Shown here: positions 19,201 to 28,287 of the stretch, in pieces
Layout of the letters: each line of letters begins with the position of its first letter
How positions within the stretch are numbered: position 1 is the stretch's first letter
From: Zea mays
Taxonomy: Eukaryota > Streptophyta > Magnoliopsida > Poales > Poaceae
Assembly (NCBI RefSeq): GCF_902167145.1
Contig: NW_023367382.1
Span: 49,780 to 113,779 of the forward strand
Direction of reading: 5' to 3'
DNA length: 64,000 nt
Translations under genes and position numbers: made by a program
The notes under the pieces: model-generated
What the model saw: only the letters and a program-made list of their open reading frames with translations
What the model was told of the DNA's origin: nothing
The model's database searches: none

Positions 19201-21937
19201 AGACAAGGCTAGCACCAGCTTTATAACACCCTTCGGCACTTATTGCTTTGTCAGAATGCCGGAGGGTCTCAAGAATGCCGGGTCCACCTTCTCCAGACTC
19301 ACCAAAACGGTGCTCGAAGGGCAGGTCGGCAAAAATATATTCACATATGTGGACGACATCGTCGTCGCCAGCAAAAATAAGGAGGACCACCTCGCCGACC
19401 TGGCGGAAACATTCGCGAACATGCGAGATGCACGACTCCGCCTAAACCCGGAAAAGTGTGTTTTCGGTGTTCGCCAGGGCAAGATATTGGGCTACCTGGT
19501 GTCCCGCCGCGGCATCGAGGCCAACCCAACCAAGATCCAGGCCATCGTCGATATGTCGCCTCCGCAGTCCGCCAGGGACGTCCAGCGCCTGACAGGCAGG
19601 ATGGCCGCCCTCAATAGATTCATCTCCAGGTCCGCCGAGCGAAGTCTCCCCTTCCTCAAAACGCTCCGCGGCGCGAAGGACTTCGCTTGGGGACCGGAGC
19701 AAGCAGCGGCCTTCGCCTCATTAAAACAGTACCTGGCGGAGCTGGCCATCCTCACAAGCCCAGACTCCTCGCTCCCCTTATTGCTCTATGTCGCGGCTTC
19801 GCCGCACGCGGTCAGCGCGGCACTGGTACAGGAGCAGACAGTCGAAGGCGCAGTCAGGCAGTGCCCTGTTTACTATGTCTCCGAAGTCCTGACACCATCC
19901 AAATGCAACATGACAGAGCTGGAGAAGATTGCTTACGCAGTTGTTATGTCCTCGCGCAAGCTGCGCCATTATTTTGAAGCATTCAAGGTCCGAGTCACCT
20001 CAGACAGGGGGCTCGGCGAGCTATTCAGGAACCCGGAGGCATCAGTGAGAATTGCCAAGTGGGCAGCCGAGCTCTCCGGCTACCACATTAGCTTCGAGCC
20101 CAGGACAGCCATCAAATCGCAAGTCCTGGCAGACTTCGTCGTTGACTGGACCGGGCCAGTAACACAGCCGGACCCATCCGCAGAAAAGGTCTGGTCTATC
20201 CATTGCGACGGTGCATGGTGTCATGCGGGGGCAGGCGTCGCTGCAGTAATCACCTCACCAGCCGGAGTCAAACACAGATATGCAGCACGCCTCAGCTTCG
20301 CTCTGGAATCCGACAAATGTACAAACAACATAGCAGAGTATGAAGCAGTCATCCTCGGCCTCCGCAAGCTAAGGGCCCTCGGAGTCACCACATGCATCAT
20401 CAAAACAGACTCCAAGATAGTCGCCGGTCAGGTCGAAAAAGACTATGCAGCAAAAGACCCCGCGCTCATGCAATACCTCGCGGCTATCCGAAGTCTCGAG
20501 AGGCAGTTCAAGGGATTCACCCTACAGCATGTCGACAGGGCCAAGAATGAGGAGGCCGATGCATTAGCCAAGGCCGCCGCCAGGGGCGAGCCCCTGCCCT
20601 CCGACGTATTCTTTCACACCATCGGCACGCCAGCCGTCCGGAGCCCCGAAGGGCTCCAAATAACTAATGATAGCGAAGGCCACCGTATAGTCCACCTAAT
20701 CATGACCGAAGACTGGCGGGCCCCAATAACCCTGTTTCTACAGGGATACTATCACCCAACCGACGTCAGTGAGGCGAAGCGCCTCGAACATCGAAGCCGG
20801 GACTTCGCACTAATCGAGGGCCAATTATACAAGAAAGGGGTCAGTCAGACAATGCTTAAATGCGTCACCGAGACCGAAGGCATCCAAATCTTGTGCGAGG
20901 TCCACAGTGGCACGTGCGGCTCGCACGCGGGGCCAAGGGCCCTGGCTGCTAAGGTGATCCGACAAGGGTTTTACTGGCCTGCAATGATCTGCGCCGCAAA
21001 TCGAGTCACAAGGTCCTGCGAAGCCTGCCAGAAATTCTCTCCTCGGTCAGGCAACCCCTCGCAATACACAAAGCTGATCGCCCATACATGGCCTCTTCAG
21101 CGCTGGGGCCTGGACATTGTCGGGCCCTTGCCCACGGCTCAGGGGAACCTCAAGTTCGCCTTCGTAGCCGTCGAATACTTCACCAAGTGGATTGAAGCGA
21201 GGGCTGTGTCCACAATCACATCAAAGACTGCCCAAAAATTCTTTTGGCAGAACATTGTTTGCCGCTTCGGAGTACCGTCCGAGCTAACAGTTGACAACGG
21301 CAAGCAGTTTGACAATCAAGATTTCAAGGATTTTTGTTTTTCCATCGGCACCAAGCTTGCCTTCGCTTCAGTCTATCATCCGCAGTCCAACGGAGTCGTG
21401 GAGCGTGCCAATGGGAAAATCTTCACAGCTGTCAAGAAGATGCTCCTCGACGAGAAAAAAGGCAGATGGACCGACTTGTTACCGGAGGCAGTCTGGGCGC
21501 TAAACACAACCGAGTGCAGGGCGACCGGGTTCACTCCTTTCCGCCTTCTATACGGATCGGAGGCAATGACCCCGCAAGAAATAAAGCATGGGTGTCCACG
21601 CACAGCTCCGTCAGCCACCCCTGACGTGGATGAGCCAACCTCCAAAGATCTCATTGACGGAGACCGGGTCTTCGCCCTGCAGGCCTTAAACAAATACCAA
21701 GCACAGACCAAAGCATGGCGCGACCCCGCAGTCATCCCAAAGGAGTTCAGCGCGGGGGACCTCGTACTCATCCGAACAGCTCGGACGGAGTCCAAGGGCA
21801 AGTTGGAGCCCAAGTGGGAGGGCCCCTTCATAGTCAAAACAAAAGCTTCCCCCAGCGCTTACAGGCTCGCAACGCCAGATGGCGAGGACCTGGAGCACTC
21901 CTGGAACATCGACAACCTTCGTAAATTTTTTGTTTAA
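16268..21937 (+). CDS. gag-pol: E2 Gag-Pol polyprotein (1889 aa), intact
   Basis: The ATG at 16268 (MAPKRANPK) is the first after the primer site; the frame is open back into the LTR but starts there would lie in the leader. Order: Lys/Ala-rich start and Gln/Arg-rich helices; gag core at residues about 215-395 (TPWPANFRAGAYPKYNG, MAKSFII, LLNFQGY); knuckle-like CLFHGEDCAHQTKDC near 470-485; Pro/His-rich linker; aspartic protease with VDNGSQADII near 648; reverse transcriptase with CIDFTSLNK, LLDCFSGYHQI and YVDD at residues 1027-1030; RNase H; a second RNase H with CDGAW, AEYEA, KTDSK and EEADAL (about 1307-1440); integrase with an H/C zinc region, GLDIVG, TVDNGKQF and VVERANG (about 1545-1765). 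All catalytic motifs are present. Gag and Pol are fused in one frame, so no frameshift is needed. Confidence 0.95.
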   Translation: MAPKRANPKADEAAKAALLAARKGKALALTQSTHQEPIEDNVPHTGEDDTFRTCGTEGQSQPPPGFAPLEGADLTEDGEVLGVSTEEQLQLRALRLRNRNLQRQKEILEAKRQRVSALAKVRQMIRDEEQKAQDLEREIALMQREGHLDLQQEPPLQQRAQPEDMREGYLGRQHGQPLQHRAQPENPRFPQHDYAPQHGAPFQGVNYLDERSPLAPHLQVTPWPANFRAGAYPKYNGSTDPAQYIMSYQVAVASAGGDDATMAKSFIIALEGPALTWFTRLPPLSIDSWRSLRDKFLLNFQGYRPDTDALAELSLCKQLEKETLREYYRKFLTLKSQLPSVDDQIAIHYAISGLRAGVLYSHCIRDPPKSLQELYQLFEKYAKSEELHQRKVESQRKPNSQTPQSSRTWTRTSQPDSSRDGRSQQQVHNIVNQQPAADPPRRQEYPPQGHGNGTRGRGRGRAQQPPRRFYCLFHGEDCAHQTKDCPETKATRDRMARAQPADNPRIVAHNYQPPPPPYVHAPAPHPPHHAYQHHQEVQIVPPPPPPPHQQHQNIPHAPKQEDFADQPYRGVIHMITGGSSTDFDTKRQKRDHYRSINHVAVTGPVVQTKWSHIPLTFDARDVDLRSAPHIDAMVINCSVAGWDLHKVLVDNGSQADIIFLHAFDRMGISHSLLKPSDNPLYGFSGKGTFPVGKIELPLSFGVAPNARSEQITFDIVDMVYPYNAIMGRGSINKFEAAIHGLYLCMKIPGPLGAITIYGNQQTARNIERDFVPGQRNVHCLTTQREVPAPASPTDKQHDKAQLQCQDGTKTVPLDQATPKQTVTISEDLTSLEEEKLLCCLAKNKDVFAWSALDLVGVSRAIIEHSLGIDPSVRPKKQKLRKMSDEKTEAAKAEVHRLLEAKFIEPVAYPTWLSNVVMVQKKSGKWRMCIDFTSLNKSCPKDNFPLPRIDKIVDSAAGCEVMSLLDCFSGYHQIYMKEEDKASTSFITPFGTYCFVRMPEGLKNAGSTFSRLTKTVLEGQVGKNIFTYVDDIVVASKNKEDHLADLAETFANMRDARLRLNPEKCVFGVRQGKILGYLVSRRGIEANPTKIQAIVDMSPPQSARDVQRLTGRMAALNRFISRSAERSLPFLKTLRGAKDFAWGPEQAAAFASLKQYLAELAILTSPDSSLPLLLYVAASPHAVSAALVQEQTVEGAVRQCPVYYVSEVLTPSKCNMTELEKIAYAVVMSSRKLRHYFEAFKVRVTSDRGLGELFRNPEASVRIAKWAAELSGYHISFEPRTAIKSQVLADFVVDWTGPVTQPDPSAEKVWSIHCDGAWCHAGAGVAAVITSPAGVKHRYAARLSFALESDKCTNNIAEYEAVILGLRKLRALGVTTCIIKTDSKIVAGQVEKDYAAKDPALMQYLAAIRSLERQFKGFTLQHVDRAKNEEADALAKAAARGEPLPSDVFFHTIGTPAVRSPEGLQITNDSEGHRIVHLIMTEDWRAPITLFLQGYYHPTDVSEAKRLEHRSRDFALIEGQLYKKGVSQTMLKCVTETEGIQILCEVHSGTCGSHAGPRALAAKVIRQGFYWPAMICAANRVTRSCEACQKFSPRSGNPSQYTKLIAHTWPLQRWGLDIVGPLPTAQGNLKFAFVAVEYFTKWIEARAVSTITSKTAQKFFWQNIVCRFGVPSELTVDNGKQFDNQDFKDFCFSIGTKLAFASVYHPQSNGVVERANGKIFTAVKKMLLDEKKGRWTDLLPEAVWALNTTECRATGFTPFRLLYGSEAMTPQEIKHGCPRTAPSATPDVDEPTSKDLIDGDRVFALQALNKYQAQTKAWRDPAVIPKEFSAGDLVLIRTARTESKGKLEPKWEGPFIVKTKASPSAYRLATPDGEDLEHSWNIDNLRKFFV

Positions 21938-22170
21938 TTCTTAGGGCTGAGTTCGCCCTTGTAATTCACCGCAAACAATCTTGTACCGGCCCGCACTCTT
22001 TTCCTCCCGGGGGGTGAGGTTTTTAACGAGGCGGAGCCATGTAATATATGTGACAAAAATCCCCCGCAAAAGCATGTGTCGAAAAAAGACCGCGACAACG
22101 GTCTTCGGCATTCGACCAATCCGAAGTCACCGCGAGGCTAAGCGCTAGACACCCTCGCGTGCGACCAATC
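21938..22170 (+). other. E2 spacer after pol
   Basis: Short non-coding stretch from the pol stop to the tandem array. Imperfect pieces of the array (GACCAATCCG, AGTCACCGCGAGGCTAAGCG) are already visible from about 22115. Nothing else was recognised. Confidence 0.6.
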
Positions 22171-22720
22171 CGCGCAGAAGTCGCCTAAGGGTGCAGCCGG
22201 ACTTAGCACAACAAGTGCGCAAAAATCGATGTCTATCGCGAAGACTATCCGCGCAGAAGTCGCCTAAGGGTGCAGCCGGACTTAGCACAACAAGTGCGCA
22301 AAAATCAAAGTCTATCGCGAAGACTATCCGCGCAGAAGTCGCCTAAGGGTGCAGCCGGACTTAGCACAACAAGTGCGCAAAAATCGATGTCTATCGCAAA
22401 GACTATCCGCGCAGAAGTCGCCTAAGGGTGCAGCCGGACTTAGCACAACAAGTGCGCAAAAATCGATGTCTATCGCGAAGACTATCCGCGCAGAAGTCGC
22501 CTAAGGGTGCAGCCGGACTTAGCACAACAAGTGCGCAAAAATCGAAGTCTATCGCGAAGACTAACCGCGCAGAAGTCGCCTAAGGGTGCAGCCGGACTTA
22601 GCACAACAAGTGCGCAAAAATCGAAGTCTATCGCGAAGACTTTCCGCGCAGAAGTCGCCTAAAAGGCGCAGCCGGAGCCTATCGCAAGAACCGCCTAAGG
22701 GCGCAGCCGACCCAGTATAG
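22171..22720 (+). repeat. 79-bp tandem array in E2 (six full units plus a degenerate one)
   Basis: CGCGCAGAAGTCGCCTAAGG starts at 22171, 22250, 22329, 22408, 22487, 22566 and 22645, a period of exactly 79 bp. Units differ at few sites (CGATG or CGAAG or CAAAG; ACTAT, ACTAA or ACTTT). The last copy is shortened and decayed to about 22720. The array ends about 160 bp before the 3' end of the antisense gene. Confidence 0.93.
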
Positions 22721-22880
22721 CAAAAGCAGAAACGACAGCAAGACCAATCATAATCACACTGGCACAGCACAATCAATCACACCAGTCAAAGTACACAGCG
22801 CCCTCGCAGGCACAAGCACGCGAGGGCACACTACTCCATTTTACAAGCCCTTGCACATACACAAGCAAGGGCACCACGCC

Positions 22881-25800
22881 CTACATCGGCTCAACCTTAG
22901 GAATAATCCCCATCTCTCTATAATTAAATAACATTATCCTAAGCTCCTCACCCGCAAAAAGGCTTCGCAGCTCCCCTTCCCCCACACCCGAGACGGCCGG
23001 CAAAGACAGCAGCTCCTGCCGACCAACCCTACTAACGCGAAGCCGAGCCCTTTCCTCCGCACTAATCCTACGCTTCGCAACCGCCCTTCGTCGTCGGTGC
23101 CCGGTGCTAGGACCGGGCACGCCTGGCGCGTCTGCAGCATGTGGCGCAGCCTCCGCCGCAGCCACGTCCAGGGCCGCAAAATAGTCCAAGTCCTCCTCCG
23201 ACGACTCCTCGGTCCACTCAACCGAGCTCCCAGAGTCAGTAAAATCAAAAAACTCAGAAACAGACCCACCACATTCATTTCCACCTTCCGCGGTCGAAGC
23301 CGCCAAAAACCCAGTAGTAGCGGTTGCGTGCGCAGGCCCAAAATCTTGAACCTGCGCAGCAACCAAAATTCAGTACATCATCCAAAAATCCCTCAACCCT
23401 AAACACCACCTATGCCACCTGCGAAGGCCCTGCCGCTGCGGGAGCCTCCGCCGCCGCCTCCGTCGCTGCCTCCGCTGGATCTTCAGCGCTTGGCACAGCA
23501 GCTGCGGGGGCATCAGACGCGCCTTCGGCCACCTTTGGGAGAAGGCCTTCGCCGGCCGCAGCAAGTGCAGGGGCGCCTGGTGCATCTTCCGCGGTCACCG
23601 GGGTCAGTCCCGGGGCGACTCTAGTGGCGGCCTCCGCAGGGGTCGTCTCCGGCTCAGGCGGCGCGCTGTTCAGCGCCCCAAAATCGTCCACCCGCTCGCC
23701 GCGCTCCGCCTAAGACAAAACGCACAAAAATTCAGCAAACACACGCACAGACCGCATCCAGCAAGCGCCGAGTAAACGACAACGTTACCTGAGCCCTCGC
23801 AGCCTCGGCCCGCGCCCGGACCACCTCTCGACCGTATGAACCCCACATCCGGTCATAGAGGGCCCCGGCGGACTCCTTCACCACGGGGTCTTCGACCTCA
23901 AAGATATCTCGCCCAAAATCCTCATCCACCTGGTCGAGGGCCTCATAGTGCCGGCAGCCTTCGCGAGAGAGCGCGTTCATCGCTGCCTCGCAGGTGACCA
24001 GGGAGGTGAACGACATCAACCCCGCCAAGACAGTGGGGAGCTCCTGCAGTTCCTCCTGCACACACTCCAGACAGCGAAGTCCGGCCTCTCGCTCCGGCAC
24101 CTCGAAGTCACCCGTCCGCACACCCAGCTCGCGATATGAAGTCATGAGCTGCGTGCGCGTCCGTTCGGCCTCCGCTCGCGCCGCGGCCTCGGCCCCCTCC
24201 GCGCGGCTCTCGAAGGCAGCAAGCCGCCGCTGCAGCTCTCCGGCGAGCTCCTTGGCGATATTGCCCTCCGCCCGCGCCAGCCTGGCCTCCGCCTGCGCAG
24301 ACTGCTCCTTGGCGATGGCTTCGTTGGCCTCCCTTCTCTCCTCCATCAGCTGGCGCCGGAGGTCTGCCTTCTCCTTCTCAAGGGCGGCCACCTTCTCCGC
24401 CAGTTTGCGGCACTTGCTGTCGGAGGCCGACTTCTCACGGACAGCGTCCGCATGTTGCGTCCGAAGTCTCTCGACCTCGGCAGACAACGCCGCCGTAAGG
24501 GCCCCCGACGCAGTACGGCTGGTGAAGTCAGCCACCTGCAGAACACACATAAGGCCCGTAAAAAAAAAGTATAGCTCGGCAGACCTGACTCAGCGCCTCC
24601 ATCGCTCCCTTCAGCCGGCGGGTCGCCGCGTCCGCCTCGTCTCTGACCAGCGCGAGGGCAGTCACCTCGCCTCCAGCGCCAAGGGTCTCTACCCCCGCCT
24701 TTGGCGCTGGCGCAGCCGTCGCGACCGCCGCGCCAGGCACAACTAGTGCAAGCGGGCCCTCGTCCGACCCTGCAACGCGTCAACAAATTAAAAAAAAAAC
24801 AAATGTACACATATAGACTCACCCCCAAGATAATCCTCCACATTAATCTCGGTGCCGAAGTCGGCAACGCGTTTGCCGGGCGGCGGTAGCGATCGGGCCG
24901 CCTTCGCAGCCTCCGCCACTCCGCTGGCGGACGGCACCACCTTCGACAGCTTGGGGCCTCCGGCGCCCACCGTCGCCTCCGGCGCCTTGCCAGGCGCGGA
25001 GGCGCCCGCCTTCGCCGGCAATGGCGGCTTGCCTCCGCCGGAGGCCTCAGCTTTCGCCGCTCCCCGCTGCCTTTTCGGCCGGGCTTCGTGAACCCTCACG
25101 GTCGCCTGGCGTTTCCGCGCCGCCACTTGGCGATCCTTGTCCATCACTGCCCACACAACATGACCGATATTTCGCCCATAAGGAAAAACTTTCCACCGAC
25201 GAGCCATACGAGATGTAAAACAGTCCTCTTCATCCCAGGGGATAGGAATGCTTTTAGGCCAACAACCCCCGGTAACCCTCAGCATCCGAGCCGAAGACTC
25301 CCGGAGCTCGGGCGAAGACATCCTCTCCCCCGGGGCCGCACACGTCCTCATTAACTCTCTAGCGAAACTATCAGACACCCCAAGCCCTCCCATCGCAGTA
25401 CCTAATTTTCTCTTTTTCGAAGAGGTGGCGGCCGCCAGCGCAGGGTCGCCTCCGGTCTCCACCGCCGGTTTCTTCCCGCGGCGGTCTGCTTCGTCCTGAC
25501 CAGGGTAGCCGTCGTACGGCAGTTGATTTAATTCGAAGACCCTGTTCAAGCGATCGTTTGACCCACGGATATCAAAACTGCGCTGGCCTTCCGTCCTCGG
25601 CACGTAGCGCCCCACGAGTCGCACCGCCAAGTCCTCTGCATCACGCACAAAGGCGGCCGGGTCACGGTTCCGCAAACTCAGTGCGAAGGCCGGACTTCGC
25701 ACCTCCCTTCCTCCGTGAAAGGGCATCTGGCGAGGGCATACTTCGCCCAGCGCCCAGCCGTGCGCCAGGGGCCAGACCCCGTACGCCGCAAACTCTTCAA

Positions 25801-26536
25801 CCAAATCACGCCCGCTGCTCTGGCCGGCGGCGTACCGAAGGGCCCCTTCGTCTGCATCCTCTTCTGCCACTTCGAAAGGCGGATACGCAGAGTAATAGTG
25901 AGAGCACATTTCGGACACGGGGAGCCCTTGATGGCCTTCGACAGTAGCCTCAGCAACATAAAACCAAAATTCATTCCAACTGCCCCACTTGTTGCGGGCG
26001 CACGGGACCAACTCCACTACTGGCATCGTGGTCTTGCCGGTCTTTGGCGTGAAAGTGCACGACCCGAACTGCGCAACTCCGCCCTCAACCACCCTTTTCT
26101 GCCAATGCAAGCAATAATTCTTCGCGAAAACTTCAACCGACGGCTGCCCGCCGTACGAAGTCGTCGCCCAGACATACTTCGCCAGCGCCACTATGGCGTT
26201 CGGTGTCAGCTGATGTATTTGAACGCTGAATCTGCGCAGGACTTCGCCGACAAACCGGTGCGCAGGCAAGCGGAGTCCGGCGGCGAAGAACGCCTCGAAA
26301 ACAACCAACTCGCCCTCCGGCTCGGGGACTTCCTCCGTCCCCGGAGCACGAGCGACTCCGCCGCCAAAGTAGCCCAACCGCTGCATATCTTCAATACGGC
26401 CTGACGTCATCCGTGACACACCGAATTCAACAGAGTCGCCGGCGCGCAACTCTTCCACCATCACGTTACTCAACGTCTCCTCAGACGAGGCGGCGGCCGG
26501 CGGCGTGGCGGTGGCGGAAGAAGAAGAGGATGGCAT
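22881..26536 (-). CDS. Antisense gene of E2: PF04195-like protein with coiled coil, 5 candidate exons
   Basis: The minus strand is coding-like throughout. The ATG at 26536 (MPSSSSSATA) is preferred over an upstream in-frame TTG. Candidate exons: 26536-24823, 24769-24585, 24535-23789, 23709-23419 and 23351-22881. All four gaps have GT and AG ends (53, 49, 79 and 67 bp) and the joined frame stays open for 1135 codons. The first two gaps are short for plant introns. Exon 1 carries the conserved block (AGLRLP, HQLTP, NEFWFYV, YGVWPLA, LNRVF). Exon 3 is a long charged coiled coil followed by REGCRH, FEVEDP and WGSYGRE. Exon 4 is Ala/Pro-rich. Exon 5 has an acidic patch and an Arg-rich, possibly nuclear, segment (HRRRRAVAKRR). 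It is homologous to the E1 antisense gene. Role unknown; splicing is inferred. Confidence 0.72.
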
Positions 26537-26694
26537 TGCTACGTACCGTCGGCGGCGGCGGGCGGTTTGCTTCACTCGAGCCAGAACGCCGGCGAGCAAA
26601 GGGAGCAGCGGAGGAAAAGGAGCAGCAAGACGGCGGGCGGCTAGGGTTTTACGGAGCGCGGAAAGCAGAATTCAAACAGCGCCGCCCCCGCCCC

Positions 26695-26702
26695 CTTTTA
26701 TA
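26695..26702 (-). promoter_or_regulatory. Candidate TATA box of E2 antisense gene
   Basis: TATAAAAG on the minus strand within a C/G-rich stretch, 159 bp upstream of the antisense ATG and 235 bp from the 3' LTR. Same position and spacing class as in E1. Confidence 0.6.
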
Positions 26703-26927
26703 GGCAGGGCGCGGCTCTTCGGGAAGCCCGCAATCCGACAGGGCGCGGCTCTTCGGGAAACCCGCAACCCGACAGGCCGCGACGCTTCGGGAAACCCGCA
26801 ATCCAACAGTACGCCGTCCATCAACGGTCACATCAAAAACCCCCGCGGAACCACTTCGAGCGAGGGCAGCGTCTCCGCCATCTAGCGACGTCTTCGGCAC
26901 CAGGTGACTTTGTCGAACTGGTCCCTC

Positions 26928-26937
26928 AGAGGGCAAA
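26928..26937 (+). other. E2 polypurine tract
   Basis: AGAGGGCAAA directly before the 3' LTR, the expected plus-strand primer. Confidence 0.6.
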
Positions 26938-27412
26938 TGTTGGGGCGAAGGCAAAGACGCCACCCTTCGCTCGAGGCCTTCGCTGCAGCCGCTGGTCCGA
27001 CGGAGGCAAAGCGGGCAGGGACACCCTTCGCAGGACTCGGCACTTTGACGAAGGCCTGCGGCGACGTCCTCACACGGCGCGGCCTCGTTCAGCCCCAAGG
27101 CCCACGTGTGATCTGGCCCATTGTAACGGGCCCCGCGTGGCCGCCTCTGTATTACGGGCCTAACTTGTAAAGGCATACTTGTAATTACAGCTTGTAACCC
27201 TGCTTTATGGGAATATTCCGGGGATAAACTAGGCGTCTGAGGGCACATGCGTCCTTAACACAAGACGCTGGGCACTCAGACACCTATAAATACCCCCGCA
27301 CAGTGCCCGTGAGAGGCCAGATTAACAGAGCTATTGCCCCCGTGCACGTAACCCTGTTGTCGCCATTGTTCACCCTCGTTGGCCTACTTGCAGCAGAGAG
27401 CAAGTTCCAACA
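26938..27412 (+). repeat. 3' LTR of E2 (475 bp)
   Basis: Same length and, by eye, same sequence as the 5' LTR; TATAAATA at 27285-27292. The TSD copy GCATG follows at 27413-27417. Confidence 0.95.
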
Positions 27413-27417
27413 GCATG
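27413..27417. repeat. TSD GCATG of E2 (right)
   Basis: Second copy of the five-base target duplication; Sirevirus pol resumes at once. Confidence 0.95.
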
Positions 27418-27455
27418 AGCTCAATATTCTTGATTCGCACAATTTCTTTTACTAG
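27418..27455 (+). pseudogene. pol: Sirevirus Pol, copy A, last 12 codons and stop
   Basis: Continuation of the A Pol frame after E2 and its TSD copy; it ends with TAG at 27453-27455. The matching end in copy B is at 35523. Confidence 0.85.
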
Positions 27456-28287
27456 CTTGCACATATAGCTCATTTTATATACCTTTGATCATGTCTCTTT
27501 CATATGCTATGACTAATGTGTTTTCAAGTCTATTTCAAACCAAGTCATAGGTGTATTGAAAGGGAATTGGAGTCTTCGGCGAAGACAAAGGCTTCCACTA
27601 CGTAACTCATCCTTCGCCGTCGCTCCAAGCAACTCTCCGTTCAAGGGGGAGAAAACTTGAGCACCAAGCAAAAGGACTTCGTCTTTGGTATAATCTTAAC
27701 TCATTTATTTATGACCAAAGGGGAAGAAAGCACTTCGAGGGCTCTAATGATTCCGTTTTTGGCGATTCATGCCAAAGGGGGAGAAAGTAAGAGCCCAAAG
27801 CAAAAGGACCGCACCACCACCAATTTCAAAAACTTAACTTAAGTGTTGAATATTTTCAATTGGTATCCTATTGTGTTCAAAAGGGGGAGAAAGTAGTATT
27901 TCAAAATGATACATCAAAACCCTCTTGAACACTAAGAGGAGAATCTCATTTAGGGGGAGTTTTGTTTAGTCAAAGGAAAAGCATTTGAAACAGGGGGAGA
28001 AAATTTCAAATCTTGAAAATGCTTCTCAAAATCTTATTCATTTGCCTTTGACTATTTGCAAAAGAACTTTGAAAAGATTTACAAAAGATTTTGCAAAAAC
28101 AAAACATGTGGTGCAAGCGTGGTCCAAAATGTTAAAAATGAAGAAACAATCCATGCATATCTTGTAAGCATTTATATTGGCTCAATTCCAAGCAACCTTT
28201 GCACTTACATTATGCAAACTAGTTCAATTATGCACTTCTACATTTGCTTTGGTTTGTGTTGGCATCAATCACCAAAAAGGGGGAGAT
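27456..28287 (+). other. Copy A 3' non-coding region with multiple polypurine tracts
   Basis: About 830 bases between the Pol stop and LTR2. At least six GGGGGAG(A/T) tracts occur (first 27645-27652, then about 27777, 27885, 27952, 27990 and 28279). The last, AAAAAGGGGGAGA at 28274-28286, abuts the LTR and is the expected primer. Multiplied tracts are a Sirevirus hallmark. Short frames here look non-coding. Confidence 0.75.

Larger units (their letters stand above)
15753..27412 (+). mobile_element. E2: complete Ty3/gypsy Tat-type element nested in copy A (11,660 bp)
   Basis: Bounded by two 475-bp LTRs that I read as identical and by the TSD GCATG. In order: 5' LTR, tRNA-Lys primer site, one gag-pol frame, a 79-bp tandem array, an antisense multi-exon gene, a polypurine tract and the 3' LTR. 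Two RNase H regions and an antisense gene before the 3' LTR point to the Tat lineage. It is GC- and CpG-rich compared with the surrounding Sirevirus. The identical LTRs, intact gag-pol and undecayed CpGs all say the insertion is very young. Confidence 0.93.
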
